64,000 bases of DNA. Origin: Akkermansia muciniphila (GTDB taxonomy: Bacteria > Pseudomonadota > Gammaproteobacteria > Burkholderiales > Burkholderiaceae_C). The position numbers and the translations under genes were made by a program. Below, piece by piece: positions 1 through 10,314 of the stretch. The notes beneath the pieces are model-generated. The model was not told where the DNA came from. It searched no databases and saw only the letters and a program-made list of their open reading frames with translations. Position 1 is the first letter of the stretch, and the number at the start of each line of letters is the position of its first letter. The DNA lies in assembly GCA_943331105.2 (NCBI GenBank), contig CALQKH020000011.1, forward strand, positions 62,001 through 126,000. Direction: 5' to 3'.

Positions 1-1650
1 ATAAGCTTTGGGTGCGGCAATTGGTTTGCCCGCGTGGCCCTTGAGCCAGACGGACCAATCGGTCCACCAGCTGCCGGGCACCTCTTGGGCGTTGACAATC
101 CAGTCGTTCACATCTGCCGGGAACTTCGTGCCTTCGCTCAGCCAATGGCTGCGCTTTTGGGCCGCTGGTGGGTTGATCACGCCAGCGATGTGGCCCGAGG
201 CCCCCATCACAAAACGCTTCTTGCCAGGCAGCACTTGCGTGCTGGCATAGGCACCGCCAATTGGCACGATGTGGTCTTCGCGTGAGCCGTAGATGTAGAC
301 CGGCATGTCGACCTTGCCCAGATCAATGGCCTCGCCGCAGACTTTGACCTTGCGGGGCTGGACCAAGTTGTTTTCGAGGTAAGTGTTGCGCAGGTACCAA
401 GCGTAAAAAGGGCCTGGCAAGTTGGTCGAGTCGCTGTTCCAGTAAAGCAAGTCAAATGGCGGTGGGGTCTCGCCCTTGAGGTAATTGCCCACTACATAGT
501 TCCAGACCAGGTCGTTGGGGCGCAAAAAGCTGAAGGTGGAGGCCAGGTCTTGGCCCTTGAGCAAGCCACCCTGGCCCATTTGCTGCTCGCGGAATTTGAC
601 GAAATTTTCGTCAATGAACACATCCAGTATGCCGGTGTCGGTGAAGTTGATCAGGGTAGTGAGGAAGGTGGCACTGGCCACGGGTTTTTCTCCGCGCGCT
701 GCCAGCACCGCCAAGGCGGTCGACAAAATGGTGCCGCCTACGCAAAAACCCAAAGCGTTGATCTTGGGTGCCCCGGTGATGGCCTGAACCGTGTGGATGG
801 CCTCGATGGCGGCGTGTTCGATGTAGTCGTCCCAGGTCTTTTGCCCCATGGACTCGTCGGGGTTGCGCCAGCTCACCACAAAAGTGCGGTGCCCTTGGCT
901 GACCGCATACCGAATGAGCGAATTGCTGGGTTGCAGGTCAAGGATATAAAACTTGTTGATGCAGGGCGGCACCAACAAAAATGGCTTTTCATAGACCTTG
1001 GCGGTGAGCGGCTTGTATTCGATGAGTTGGAAAAATTCGTTTTCGAAAACCACCGCACCTTCGGTGGTGGCCACGTTCTTGCCCACTTCAAACAGACTCT
1101 CGTCGGTCATCGAGACATGGCCCTGCTGCATGTCGTGCATCAAATTCTTGACGCCCTTAGCGATGCTCTCGCCTTGGGTTTCGATGGCTTTCTTTTGAGC
1201 CTCGGCATTGAAGGCTAAAAAATTGCTGGGTGCAGCAGCAGCCACCCATTGCTCAATGCCAAAGCGGATGCGGGTGCGTGTTTTTTCATCGGCATCGACC
1301 GCATCGGCCAAGCCCATCAGCGTTCGGGCGTTGAGCAAATAAGTGGCCGCGTTAAAAGCCGCCATCGGATTGGAGGCCCAGGCCTCACCCGAAAAACGCC
1401 GGTCCTTGACCTGCAAGCTGTTTTGCAGGCCTTGATTCCACAAATCAGAAGCGTCTTTGAAGTACTGAGCTTGAAGGTCTTGCAGCTTTTGAGGTGAGAA
1501 CTTGACCATGGGCGCAGCCTCATGACCTGATTTCAAGCCCCCTAAGTCGATGGTCTGAAAATGCCGCATGGCTTCGCCCCAACTTTTAGTGAGATTGTTT
1601 TGAAAACCCTCACCCATTTGGGACCAAAATTCCGGGGTAGCAGCGCTCAT
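1..1650 (-). CDS. phaC: Class I poly(3-hydroxyalkanoate) synthase, 3' end cut by window edge
   Basis: Polymerises (R)-3-hydroxyacyl-CoA into PHA storage granules in the cytoplasm. 550 codons are in the window with the frame open through base 1; about 20 C-terminal residues should be missing, since the visible end (KPIAAPKAY) resembles the tail shortly before the end of class I enzymes. The lipase-like box GFCVGG carries the nucleophile Cys303. Asp459 (in SREDH) and His487 (in GASGH) complete the triad, with nearly the same spacing as in the Ralstonia eutropha enzyme. The start is ATG at 1650, preceded by a clear AGGAG eight bases upstream. It is divergent from the small membrane-protein gene at 1740. 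The usual partners phaA, phaB and phaR are not in view and may lie to the left. Identity is secure; only the 3' end is unseen. Confidence 0.96.
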   Translation of the reverse strand, partial: MSAATPEFWSQMGEGFQNNLTKSWGEAMRHFQTIDLGGLKSGHEAAPMVKFSPQKLQDLQAQYFKDASDLWNQGLQNSLQVKDRRFSGEAWASNPMAAFNAATYLLNARTLMGLADAVDADEKTRTRIRFGIEQWVAAAAPSNFLAFNAEAQKKAIETQGESIAKGVKNLMHDMQQGHVSMTDESLFEVGKNVATTEGAVVFENEFFQLIEYKPLTAKVYEKPFLLVPPCINKFYILDLQPSNSLIRYAVSQGHRTFVVSWRNPDESMGQKTWDDYIEHAAIEAIHTVQAITGAPKINALGFCVGGTILSTALAVLAARGEKPVASATFLTTLINFTDTGILDVFIDENFVKFREQQMGQGGLLKGQDLASTFSFLRPNDLVWNYVVGNYLKGETPPPFDLLYWNSDSTNLPGPFYAWYLRNTYLENNLVQPRKVKVCGEAIDLGKVDMPVYIYGSREDHIVPIGGAYASTQVLPGKKRFVMGASGHIAGVINPPAAQKRSHWLSEGTKFPADVNDWIVNAQEVPGSWWTDWSVWLKGHAGKPIAAPKAY

Positions 1651-1739
1651 GTCGGGTCTCCTGAATCCACATATTTATGAAATCTATGGAACAGAGTATC
1701 TTTCAATTTGATGTCACCTAAATTACAACTGGAAAAAAG

Positions 1740-2063
1740 ATGTACTTGATCGTCATTGGTTGGCTTTATGTCACGTTGCTGATGGCCTTGGCCGAAGCTT
1801 TCAGTTCACAGGGCAGCGTTCTGGGCGCCATCATCACTTTTGTGTTGTATGGGCTTTTGCCGATGGGCTTGGTGGTTTACATCATGGGAACCCCATTGCG
1901 TCGAAAGGCCATCCGAAAATCTGAGCAATTGGCCCGGGATGATTACGAGGCCACTAGGACACCAACCGACTCAAGCATCCAACCAGATGCAGGCGGCCAT
2001 GCGGCCACTTTGCCCGAGAACACGGCTGTCCCTGCGGTGCGAAAAGAAGATCTGAGGCTGTGA
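1740..2063 (+). CDS. Small hypothetical membrane protein
   Basis: 107 residues with two predicted transmembrane helices (about residues 2-18 and 27-47), a basic stretch just after the second (RRKAIRK), and a polar, probably disordered C-terminal half. I do not recognise a named family and assign no function. ATG 1740 follows a purine-rich GGAAAAAAG. The 3' end overlaps the convergent pgeF gene by about 90 bases, which is unusual. Either the overlap is real or the functional product is shorter. The neighbouring PHA synthase is divergent, so no shared operon is implied. Confidence 0.6.
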   Translation: MYLIVIGWLYVTLLMALAEAFSSQGSVLGAIITFVLYGLLPMGLVVYIMGTPLRRKAIRKSEQLARDDYEATRTPTDSSIQPDAGGHAATLPENTAVPAVRKEDLRL

Positions 2064-2771
2064 AACAGTGCACCAAACAGGTGCGCCATCATTGCCATAA
2101 ATTTGATTGACACCCAACGCCCCCAAACGCAGGCGGGCCAAACCGGCCAAATCGGCTTTGAATTTACCGTGGGGTTGCAATTGAAACAGCGATCGCGTGG
2201 CAGCTTTTCCATCATCAAAAGCACTCAGGACATCTGCCCCGACCTCAAAAGCATCAGGTCCGATGCATGGCCCCAACCAAGCCATCACATCAGAGACATC
2301 GCAGCCGGCCTGGGACAAATCCGAGAGGAGGGTCTCAAGAACACCTTGGCCTTGGGTACCTGCCAAACCCCGCCAGCCCGCATGCGCAGCAGCTACCCAC
2401 TGGCCTTTGGCATCGCACAACAGCACTGGCAAACAATCGGCCACCATCATGGCGCAAGCCACCTGTGTCCCTTGGGTCCAGCAGGCATCGGCCACCGAAC
2501 CATCCGGGCTAGCATCGGACAGATGGACTGCATGGACGCCATGCACTTGTTTCAAAAAGACGGGTCGTGTGCCCAACAAGTACGTCAAATGATCACGGTT
2601 GGCTTGAACATGCGTGGGCACGTCACCGACGTGGTCGCCCAAATTCATGCTGTTCCACGGGGCTGCAGATACCCCTGCCTCGCGGTTGGTCATGACCGAT
2701 TTGACTCGATCGGGCGCAGGCCAATTCGGCCGTATCCAACTGGCAGGAAAATGGTTCATCTGGAAAATCAT
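1971..2771 (-). CDS. pgeF: Peptidoglycan editing factor PgeF / YfiH-family (laccase-domain) protein
   Basis: 266 residues of the YfiH/DUF152 family, in E. coli linked to keeping peptidoglycan composition correct; members also show purine-nucleoside or polyphenol-oxidase-type activity in vitro. Family hallmarks are FLKQVHG near residue 73, the metal-binding stretch MVADCLPVLLCD near 110, the AAHAGWRGL motif near 130, and the C-terminal SHRRD segment. The divergent aat gene starts 46 bases away. The start could be ATG 2771 or the internal ATG 2759. The C-terminus overlaps the small membrane-protein gene on the other strand. Confidence 0.9.
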   Translation of the reverse strand: MIFQMNHFPASWIRPNWPAPDRVKSVMTNREAGVSAAPWNSMNLGDHVGDVPTHVQANRDHLTYLLGTRPVFLKQVHGVHAVHLSDASPDGSVADACWTQGTQVACAMMVADCLPVLLCDAKGQWVAAAHAGWRGLAGTQGQGVLETLLSDLSQAGCDVSDVMAWLGPCIGPDAFEVGADVLSAFDDGKAATRSLFQLQPHGKFKADLAGLARLRLGALGVNQIYGNDGAPVWCTVSQPQIFFSHRRDSRVLGQSGRMAACIWLDA

Positions 2772-2817
2772 AAGGCCAGCGCCGCCGAAAAATCAGGTTT
2801 TATTGTGTAATTGCCCT

Positions 2818-3591
2818 ATGAGTCAAACTGCACAAGCTGATGCGCCTGAGCTGCCTTGGATCGACGAGGGGGAGGCTCTGCCTTGCCCAGACAGCGCTTG
2901 GGGTGCCAACGCACCAGCGCCAGGCTTGCTGGCTGCGGGCGTTGATTTGTCTGCGGCCCGACTGCTTGAGGCTTACAGCCAAGGTATTTTCCCGTGGTTC
3001 AGTGAAGGGCAACCCGTGCTTTGGTGGAGTCCGGATCCGCGCATGGTGTTGATGACCCATCAATTTCGTCTGCACCGGTCCTTGCGCAAATCTTTGCAGC
3101 GCTGGACTTTGACCCCTGGATTCGAACTCTGCTTTGACCGTGATTTTCCGCAAGTGATTCGACAGTGCGCTGCCTCTGCCCGCAAGGGTCAAAATGGCAC
3201 GTGGATCGTGCCTCAGATGGTCGAAGCTTACGAAGCGCTTCATCTAAAAGGCTTGGCCCACAGCAGTGAAGTCTGGCATCAAGGCCATCTGGTGGCAGGT
3301 CTATACTTTGTCAATTTGGGACAAGCGGTCTTTGGCGAGTCCATGTTCACCACCATCTCGGACGGTTCCAAAATGGCCTTGGCCAATTTGGTGAGCGTCT
3401 GTCTGCAATACGGTGTCCATGCCATCGACTGCCAACAAAACACCGGGCACTTGGCGTCACTTGGCGCTCAAGAAATACCGCGTAGCCTCTTTTTAGCTGG
3501 AGTTCAAAAAGCGCTTAACGGGCCTGCCATCGATTGGCAGTCTCAGACTTTGAATTGGCAAGCCCTCGAGTCTTTGAAAGGTTTTCAGTGA
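2818..3591 (+). CDS. aat: Leucyl/phenylalanyl-tRNA--protein transferase
   Basis: Transfers Leu or Phe from aminoacyl-tRNA to proteins with N-terminal Arg or Lys, tagging them for ClpAP (N-degron pathway). 257 residues from ATG 2818. The Aat signature is visible as [10 protein letters not shown], followed by the [10 protein letters not shown] segment and later VFGESMF. An open frame extends upstream to 2614, but that part lacks family character and overlaps pgeF, so the internal ATG is preferred. It is translationally coupled to bpt: its TGA overlaps the GTG start of bpt (GTGA). Confidence 0.95.
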   Translation: MSQTAQADAPELPWIDEGEALPCPDSAWGANAPAPGLLAAGVDLSAARLLEAYSQGIFPWFSEGQPVLWWSPDPRMVLMTHQFRLHRSLRKSLQRWTLTPGFELCFDRDFPQVIRQCAASARKGQNGTWIVPQMVEAYEALHLKGLAHSSEVWHQGHLVAGLYFVNLGQAVFGESMFTTISDGSKMALANLVSVCLQYGVHAIDCQQNTGHLASLGAQEIPRSLFLAGVQKALNGPAIDWQSQTLNWQALESLKGFQ

Positions 3592-4325
3592 CCCATCTCA
3601 AAGATTTACCGCTTCAAGCCCTTCAGTTTTATGCCACGGCACCCTATGCCTGCAGTTACCTTCCAGAACGCTCGGCGCGCTCCCAAGTGGCCACACCCAG
3701 CCACCTGATTCACAACGAGGTCTATTCAGATTTGGTCTCCCAAGGTTTTCGTCGCAGCGGACTGTTCACATACAGGCCCTATTGCGATGGATGCCAAGCT
3801 TGCCAACCCCTGCGCGTCCTGGTGACTGACTTCAAGCCGGACCGCAGTCAACGCCGTGCAGCGCTGGCCCACCAAGATTTACGTGTTCGGGTTTTGGACT
3901 TGCATTTCAATGAAGAGCATTACGCTTTGTATTTGAACTATCAAAACTCACGCCACCCGGGCGGCGGCATGGACCATGACAGCATTGACCAATACAGCCA
4001 GTTTTTGCTGCAAAGCCGCGTCAACTCACGCATCGTTGAATTCAGAGAGCCCGCCGAAGGTGAGCAATTGGGTGCGCTCAAGATGGTCAGCATCGTAGAC
4101 GTCCTCAACAATGGCTTGTCTGCGGTGTACACCTTTTACGAACCTGATGAAAAGGCCAGCTATGGCACTTTTGGGGTTCTCTGGCAGATTCAACAAGCCG
4201 TCCAACTGGGCTTGGATTATGTCTACCTGGGTTACTGGATTGAGGACAGTCCCAAAATGAATTACAAGTCTCGGTTCAAGCCCAGCGAGCTGCTGATCAA
4301 GGGGGAATGGAAACCCATGGCTTGA
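3588..4325 (+). CDS. bpt: Aspartate/glutamate leucyltransferase (bacterial Ate1-like)
   Basis: Attaches Leu to N-terminal Asp/Glu, feeding the same ClpS/ClpAP degradation route as Aat. 245 residues from GTG 3588, whose last bases overlap the aat stop. Family landmarks are [15 protein letters not shown] near the N-terminus, the cysteine-containing [12 protein letters not shown] near residue 60, and the C-terminal [22 protein letters not shown] segment (residues about 200-220). An alternative upstream ATG (3534) would place 18 extra residues inside aat and is not supported. The aat-bpt pair is a common proteobacterial arrangement. Confidence 0.94.
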   Translation: MTHLKDLPLQALQFYATAPYACSYLPERSARSQVATPSHLIHNEVYSDLVSQGFRRSGLFTYRPYCDGCQACQPLRVLVTDFKPDRSQRRAALAHQDLRVRVLDLHFNEEHYALYLNYQNSRHPGGGMDHDSIDQYSQFLLQSRVNSRIVEFREPAEGEQLGALKMVSIVDVLNNGLSAVYTFYEPDEKASYGTFGVLWQIQQAVQLGLDYVYLGYWIEDSPKMNYKSRFKPSELLIKGEWKPMA

Positions 4326-4402
4326 AGTCACGCACACTCTGCCCAGCTTGTAAAACTCGCGTAATTTCACAGTGTAAAATAATTGAGCATCTGAAGTACA
4401 CG

Positions 4403-5182
4403 ATGAAAAAAGACCCAGCGCTCACGTCCACGCCCACCATTCAGGTCATTGAACGCATGTTCACCCTGATTGACGTTTTGGCGTCCCGAGAAGAGGCGAT
4501 CTCACTCAAAGAGATCAGCCAAAAAACGGGTCTGCACCCTTCTACCGCCCACCGCATTTTGAACGACTTGGCCTCTGGCCGATTTGTTGACCGTCCCGAA
4601 GCGGGCAGCTACCGCTTGGGTATCCGGTTGCTCGAGTTGGGCAATTTGGTGAAAGGCCGATTGAACGTCCGAGACGCAGCATTGACCCCCATGCGCGAGT
4701 TGCACAAGTTGATCCAACAACCCGTCAATTTGAGCATGCGCCAAGGCGATGAAATCGTGTACATTGAACGCGCTTACAGCGAACGCTCTGGCATGCAGGT
4801 TGTGCGCGCCATTGGTGGACGAGCACCCTTGCATCTGACCTCGGTAGGCAAGCTTTTTTTGGCGGCCGATGACCCCTTGCGCGTCCGATCGTATGCAGCT
4901 CGCACGGGCTTGTCTGGCCAAACGCGCAACAGCATCACCCAGTTGCAAGTCCTGGAAAGAGAGCTGACACGCGTGAAACAATCGGGTTTTGCGCGCGACA
5001 ACGAAGAACTGGAGTTGGGCGTGCGCTGCATTGCAGCCGGGATTTACGACGACCAGGGCAAGCTTTTGGCGGGCTTATCCATATCGGCCCCGGCCGACCG
5101 GCTTGACGAAAGCTGGTTGCCCAAATTGCAGGAAACAGCCAAGGCCATTTCCAGTACCTTGGGCTATCCCTCCGCCCCCTGA
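4403..5182 (+). CDS. IclR-family transcriptional regulator
   Basis: 259 residues. The N-terminal winged helix-turn-helix (about residues 20-75; segment ISLKEISQKTGLHPSTAHRI) is followed by an IclR effector-binding domain, with the typical GRAPLHLTSVGKLFLA segment in the middle and ELGVRCIAAGIYD near residue 205. The start at ATG 4403 is chosen because the preceding 96 bases of open frame overlap bpt and lack IclR character. A plausible -10 (TAAAAT) lies around 4373. The ligand and targets cannot be read from context; the neighbours are not catabolic genes. Confidence 0.9.
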   Translation: MKKDPALTSTPTIQVIERMFTLIDVLASREEAISLKEISQKTGLHPSTAHRILNDLASGRFVDRPEAGSYRLGIRLLELGNLVKGRLNVRDAALTPMRELHKLIQQPVNLSMRQGDEIVYIERAYSERSGMQVVRAIGGRAPLHLTSVGKLFLAADDPLRVRSYAARTGLSGQTRNSITQLQVLERELTRVKQSGFARDNEELELGVRCIAAGIYDDQGKLLAGLSISAPADRLDESWLPKLQETAKAISSTLGYPSAP

Positions 5183-5231
5183 AAACAGCCCAACCATGCA
5201 TGATGGAGCTCCGAGACAATCCTGACCGTCT

Positions 5232-6425
5232 TCAGCCCGGCAGATATTGACGAGGGAGCGACTGCCCTGAATGCAGGGGCGGCTTGCTTTCCAGCCAGTT
5301 GCGAACCCGTTCAGCGTCACCCAGGCGGCTGAGCTTGCCGGCCGAGTCCAGAAACACCATGATCAGTTTCCGACCCGATACTTGGGTTTGCATCACCAAA
5401 CAGCGCCCTGCTTCTGAGATATAGCCGGTTTTTTGTAGGCCAATATCCCATGCCGGGTTCTTGACCAAACGGTTGGTGTTGTTGTAATGCAGAGTGCGAC
5501 GCCCCACTTCGACTTCACGACCATGAGAAGTTGACAACTCACGCAGCATGGTCTCCTTGTAAGCCACTGATACCAACACCGCTAAATCACTGGCACTGGA
5601 TTGGTTGCGACTCGACAAGCCTGTGGGTTCTACATAACGCGTGTCTTTCATGCCCAATTGCTTGGCGCGCATGTTCATCCGGTCGACAAAGTGATCCATG
5701 CCGCCTGGAAAAGTGCGTCCCAAGGCATTGGCCGCACGGTTTTCACTGGACATGAGTGACAGGTGCATCAAATCGCCCCGGGTCAGCACGGTGCCTACCG
5801 CCAAACGTGAAGAACTGCCTTTTTCGGTGTCCACATCGTCTTGTGTGATTCTGATCGGCTCGTCCATGGAAAGCTTGGACTCGGCAATGACCAAACCTGT
5901 CATCAGTTTGGTCAAAGAGGCGATGGGCAAGACCGCATGGTCATTTTTTCGATACAACACCTCTTGGGTGTCCTGGTCGACCACCAGCGCCACGCTGGAG
6001 TGCAGATCCAGCGCGTCCGATGTGGCGTGTAGGCCCGCCATTTGCCCAAAAGACGCACGGACGGGACGGGCTTGCTGGGCGCTGTTGAGCTTGCTGCGCT
6101 CAAGGCGCGCTTGTTTGACAGCAGCCGGTGTATTTTTGGCCGACTTGCTGTTCGCGTTGTTGGCAGATTTAGGGGCCACTGGCGCCTTGGCTCTTTGCAA
6201 CGAGCTGTTTTGAGATCCTGAGCTCTTGGCTTTTTGCTTGTCTTGAGCCTTGGATTTTGCGGTTTGACCTTTGTTCACCGCGGTAGGTTTGTCTTTTTTC
6301 TTTGAAGCTGGATCAGCAGATTTTTGCGCGGATTGGCCAGATTGGGCGTGCACTTGGGTGGCAGACAAACCAAGCGCCAACGACACCATCAACAGCATTG
6401 CACCAAAAAACGACTTAGAGCGCAT
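5232..6425 (-). CDS. pbpG: D-alanyl-D-alanine endopeptidase / PBP7-like serine hydrolase
   Basis: Low-molecular-weight penicillin-binding protein that cleaves peptidoglycan cross-links or D-Ala tails in the periplasm. 397 residues from ATG 6425. An N-terminal signal peptide (LLMVSLALGLSATQVHAQ) is followed by an unusually long Lys/Ser/Ala-rich linker of about 100 residues, then the S11 peptidase domain with SLTK (catalytic Ser and Lys), SSENRAAN (SxN) and KTGYISEAG (KTG). The upstream in-frame ATG 6509 would add 28 residues before the signal peptide and is less likely. The basic linker resembles wall-binding tails. The gene stands alone between two transcription units. Confidence 0.88.
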   Translation of the reverse strand: MRSKSFFGAMLLMVSLALGLSATQVHAQSGQSAQKSADPASKKKDKPTAVNKGQTAKSKAQDKQKAKSSGSQNSSLQRAKAPVAPKSANNANSKSAKNTPAAVKQARLERSKLNSAQQARPVRASFGQMAGLHATSDALDLHSSVALVVDQDTQEVLYRKNDHAVLPIASLTKLMTGLVIAESKLSMDEPIRITQDDVDTEKGSSSRLAVGTVLTRGDLMHLSLMSSENRAANALGRTFPGGMDHFVDRMNMRAKQLGMKDTRYVEPTGLSSRNQSSASDLAVLVSVAYKETMLRELSTSHGREVEVGRRTLHYNNTNRLVKNPAWDIGLQKTGYISEAGRCLVMQTQVSGRKLIMVFLDSAGKLSRLGDAERVRNWLESKPPLHSGQSLPRQYLPG

Positions 6426-6510
6426 TTCGGCAAAGATTGAAAGGAGAGCGGTGTTCAATGGCGCATCCTGTGATTTCGTTGAGCAATTCAAAGGCCGTAG
6501 TGTATACAAA

Positions 6511-6549
6511 TAAAAAAGTCACGCAAGAACAATAACTTGCGTGACTTTA
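6511..6549 (-). terminator. Rho-independent terminator of leuA
   Basis: Near-perfect inverted repeat (AAGTCACGCAAG / CTTGCGTGACTT, arms about 6516-6527 and 6536-6547) around an 8-base loop. On the minus strand it is followed by a T-run. It sits 30 bases past the leuA stop. Confidence 0.85.
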
Positions 6550-6581
6550 TTGAAGCCAAATGATACTTATAAAGAACTCAA

Positions 6582-8126
6582 TTAGCCTTGCGCCGCCACC
6601 CGATCGGCCTTGCTTTGCAGTTTATTGAGCGCGCTCAAATAGGCTTTGGCAGAGGCCACCACGATGTCCGGGTCAGACCCCACGCCATTGACCACCCGGC
6701 CACTGTTTTGCAAGCGAACGGTCACTTCACCTTGACTTTCTGTGGAGCCGCTGATGGCATTGACCGAATAAAGCACCATTTCAGCGCCACTCTTGACTTG
6801 CGACTCGATCGCTTTGAGTGAGGCGTCCACGGGTCCGTTGCCATCAGATTGACTGCGTACCTCTTTGCCTGCAATGGTGAAAACCACCGAAGCATGTGGC
6901 CGTTCGCCCGTTTCGCTGCGCTGCGACATGGACACAAAGCCATACTGCTCTTTTTCTGTGGTCACACTTTCATCGCTGACCAAGGCCAAGATATCTTCGT
7001 CAAAAATCTCACTCTTGCGGTCGGCCAATTCCTTGAATTTGGCAAAGGCGTTGTTGATTTCGGTCTCACTGTCCAGCGTGACGCCCAAATCTTGCAAGCG
7101 CTGCTTGAAGGCGTTGCGCCCGCTGAGCTTGCCCAACACAATTTTGTTGGTGGTCCAGCCCACGTCCTCTGCACGCATGATTTCGTAGGTGTCGCGGGCC
7201 TTGAGTACACCATCTTGGTGAATGCCCGAGGCATGGGCAAAAGCGTTGGCCCCGACCACCGCCTTATTGGGCTGAACCACAAAACCAGTGGTTTGGCTGA
7301 CCATGCGGCTGGCAGCCACGATATGGCTGGTGTCAATGCCGATGTCGAGGCCAAAGTAATCGCGGCGGGTTTTGACCGCCATGACCACTTCTTCGAGGGA
7401 ACAATTGCCCGCACGCTCGCCCAAGCCATTGATGGTGCACTCGACCTGGCGTGCGCCACCGATCTTGACACCCGCCAACGAGTTGGCCACCGCCATGCCC
7501 AAATCGTTGTGACAATGGACAGACCAAATCGCTTTGTCTGAGTTGGGGATGCGCTCGCGCAAAGTGCGAATGAACTCGCCATACAACTCAGGCACGGCAT
7601 AACCCACGGTGTCGGGCACGTTGATGGTGGTCGCGCCCTCGGCGATCACAGCTTCGAGCACACGGCACAAAAAGTCCATTTCGCTGCGGTAACCGTCTTC
7701 AGGACTGAACTCCACATCACCCACCAAATTGCGGGCAAAACGCACTGACTGCTTGGCCTGCTCAAACACCTGGTCAGGCGTCATGCGCAGTTTCTTTTCC
7801 ATGTGAAGTGGGGAAGTGGCAATGAAGGTGTGAATACGGCCGCTGTTGGCGCCCTTCAAGGCTTCTGCAGCTCGCGCAATGTCCCGGTCATTGGCGCGGG
7901 ACAAAGAACAGATCGTGGAATCTTTGATGGCATCGGCAATGCTTTTAACCGCCTCGAAATCACCGTTGGAGCTGGCGGCAAATCCGGCTTCGATCACATC
8001 CACGCGCAGACGCTCCAGTTGGCGGGCAATGCGCAGCTTTTCGTCACGGGTCATGGAGGCACCCGGCGATTGCTCGCCATCGCGCAAAGTGGTGTCGAAA
8101 ATAATCAGTTTGTCAGTCATGTTCAC
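6582..8126 (-). CDS. leuA: 2-isopropylmalate synthase
   Basis: First committed step of leucine biosynthesis: condenses acetyl-CoA with 2-oxoisovalerate. 514 residues, the usual full length of the proteobacterial LeuA type 1. [15 protein letters not shown] at the N-terminus holds the catalytic and metal-binding residues, the second metal site is in the [15 protein letters not shown] region, and a C-terminal LeuA regulatory (leucine-feedback) domain follows from about residue 390. The start is ATG 8126 with AGGAGTG nine bases upstream. The 5' region carries a leucine-rich leader ORF and a terminator hairpin, so attenuation is likely. A strong terminator follows the gene. Confidence 0.97.
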   Translation of the reverse strand: MNMTDKLIIFDTTLRDGEQSPGASMTRDEKLRIARQLERLRVDVIEAGFAASSNGDFEAVKSIADAIKDSTICSLSRANDRDIARAAEALKGANSGRIHTFIATSPLHMEKKLRMTPDQVFEQAKQSVRFARNLVGDVEFSPEDGYRSEMDFLCRVLEAVIAEGATTINVPDTVGYAVPELYGEFIRTLRERIPNSDKAIWSVHCHNDLGMAVANSLAGVKIGGARQVECTINGLGERAGNCSLEEVVMAVKTRRDYFGLDIGIDTSHIVAASRMVSQTTGFVVQPNKAVVGANAFAHASGIHQDGVLKARDTYEIMRAEDVGWTTNKIVLGKLSGRNAFKQRLQDLGVTLDSETEINNAFAKFKELADRKSEIFDEDILALVSDESVTTEKEQYGFVSMSQRSETGERPHASVVFTIAGKEVRSQSDGNGPVDASLKAIESQVKSGAEMVLYSVNAISGSTESQGEVTVRLQNSGRVVNGVGSDPDIVVASAKAYLSALNKLQSKADRVAAQG

Positions 8127-8162
8127 TCCTGGTCAAAAACCCGCAAGTCCAAGCAAAAATGC

Positions 8163-8196
8163 AAAAGGCCCGATGCGGATGGCATTCGGGCCTTTT
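8163..8196 (-). terminator. Attenuator terminator hairpin in the leuA leader
   Basis: Inverted repeat AAAAGGCCCG...CGGGCCTTTT with arms 8163-8172 and 8187-8196, about 37 bases upstream of the leuA start and just after the leader ORF. On the minus strand the hairpin is followed by TTTTGCATTTTTG. The 5' arm (GCCCGA) is also complementary to TCGGGC at the end of the leader ORF, giving an alternative antiterminator pairing. Confidence 0.7.
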
Positions 8197-8215
8197 GGGA
8201 AAATGTTTGCGTGCG

Positions 8216-8269
8216 CTACACATCCCGCCCGAGGGGCGCTAGCAGTAGTGCAAACAAAGAAAATTTCAT
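8216..8269 (-). CDS. leuL: Putative leucine leader peptide controlling leuA
   Basis: A 17-codon ORF reading MKFSLFALLLAPLGRDV, from ATG 8269 to TAG 8216. Five of 17 residues are leucine, with three consecutive Leu codons CTA CTG CTA; CTA should be a rare codon in such a genome. It ends about 20 bases before the attenuator hairpin. A local hairpin, CGCCC/GGGCG, forms over its 3' end, and TCGGGC there can pair with the 5' arm of the terminator. This is the layout of a classical ribosome-mediated attenuator. The ribosome-binding site is weak (AAAG). The ORF is inferred from architecture, not from homology. Confidence 0.72.
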   Translation of the reverse strand: MKFSLFALLLAPLGRDV

Positions 8270-8317
8270 ACAAATACTTTAGCACAGTTCAAAACCCCAA
8301 CTGTCCTGAAGCGGACA

Positions 8318-9139
8318 TCACTGGTGCAAGCCACGCTCATCTGGCTCATCGGTAGAGGTACTGATCATGCTGGTTGGCTGGCCTTTGGCCTTTCGCCAGA
8401 TATAAAGAACATAGCCACTCAAACCATAGGCCACAAACAAACCAAACAAGACGGTAGGAGGATCGATGTTCACGGCCGCAATGCCCAAGGCCACCAAAAC
8501 CAAAGTCGCAAATGGCACGCTCTTTTTCATGTGCATGTCCTTGAAACTGTAGAAAGGCACGTTCGTCACCATGGACAAACCGGCAAACAGACAGACAGAA
8601 AACATGCCCCATGACACGGCCTTGGGTGACACGGCATTTTCAAACATGATCCAGACAAAGCCCATCACCAATGCCGCCGCTGCAGGCGACGGTAAGCCCT
8701 GAAAGTAGCGCTTATCGACCACACCGGTGTTCACATTGAAACGAGCCAAACGCAGTGCAGCACAGGCGCAATAAACAAAGGCCGCAATCCAGCCCCAGCG
8801 GCCCAACTCTTTGAGCGTCCACACATAGGCAATCAACGCTGGCGCAGCCCCAAACGAGACCATGTCGGACAGGGAGTCCATTTGCTCGCCAAACGCACTT
8901 TGCGTATTGGTCATGCGGGCGACACGACCATCGAGGCTGTCGAGCACCATCGCACTGAAGATGCCCACTGTCGCCAATTCAAAACGCCCATTGATGGCCA
9001 TGACGATGGCATAAAAACCCGCAAAAAGTGCAGCCAGCGTGACCATATTGGGCAACATGTAGATGCCCTTGGAAGGTTTGCGCACGGGCACCAAAACCTC
9101 AGTCTCTTCTACGACTTCATTCGCGTTGGTTTTACTCAT
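8318..9139 (-). CDS. pssA: CDP-diacylglycerol--serine O-phosphatidyltransferase
   Basis: Makes phosphatidylserine, the precursor of phosphatidylethanolamine, at the inner membrane. 273 residues with about seven to eight transmembrane helices. The CDP-alcohol phosphatidyltransferase signature DGRVAR...GEQMDSLSD (DGxxAR-x8-GxxxDxxxD) is intact near residues 69-91. It lies between ilvC and leuA on the same strand, a position conserved in many Burkholderiales although the gene is not part of amino acid synthesis. No terminator is seen between it and the leuA leader, so some read-through into the attenuator region is possible. Confidence 0.94.
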   Translation of the reverse strand: MSKTNANEVVEETEVLVPVRKPSKGIYMLPNMVTLAALFAGFYAIVMAINGRFELATVGIFSAMVLDSLDGRVARMTNTQSAFGEQMDSLSDMVSFGAAPALIAYVWTLKELGRWGWIAAFVYCACAALRLARFNVNTGVVDKRYFQGLPSPAAAALVMGFVWIMFENAVSPKAVSWGMFSVCLFAGLSMVTNVPFYSFKDMHMKKSVPFATLVLVALGIAAVNIDPPTVLFGLFVAYGLSGYVLYIWRKAKGQPTSMISTSTDEPDERGLHQ

Positions 9140-9211
9140 CGTCCATTCCTGTTGTGGTTTTTAGGAGCCATCCCTAGTTTGTGAAGTTTAAGGCAGACCC
9201 AGTGCCCAATA

Positions 9212-9237
9212 AAAAAGGCCACCGCAGTGGCCTTTTT
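9212..9237 (-). terminator. Terminator downstream of ilvC
   Basis: Symmetric hairpin AAAAAGGCCAC-CGCA-GTGGCCTTTTT (arms 9212-9222 and 9227-9237), 22 bases after the ilvC stop. The A/T tails make it functional for the minus strand and potentially for both strands. Confidence 0.85.
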
Positions 9238-9258
9238 CAATCTTGCCCAAGAGACAGA

Positions 9259-10314
<1,056 letters not shown>

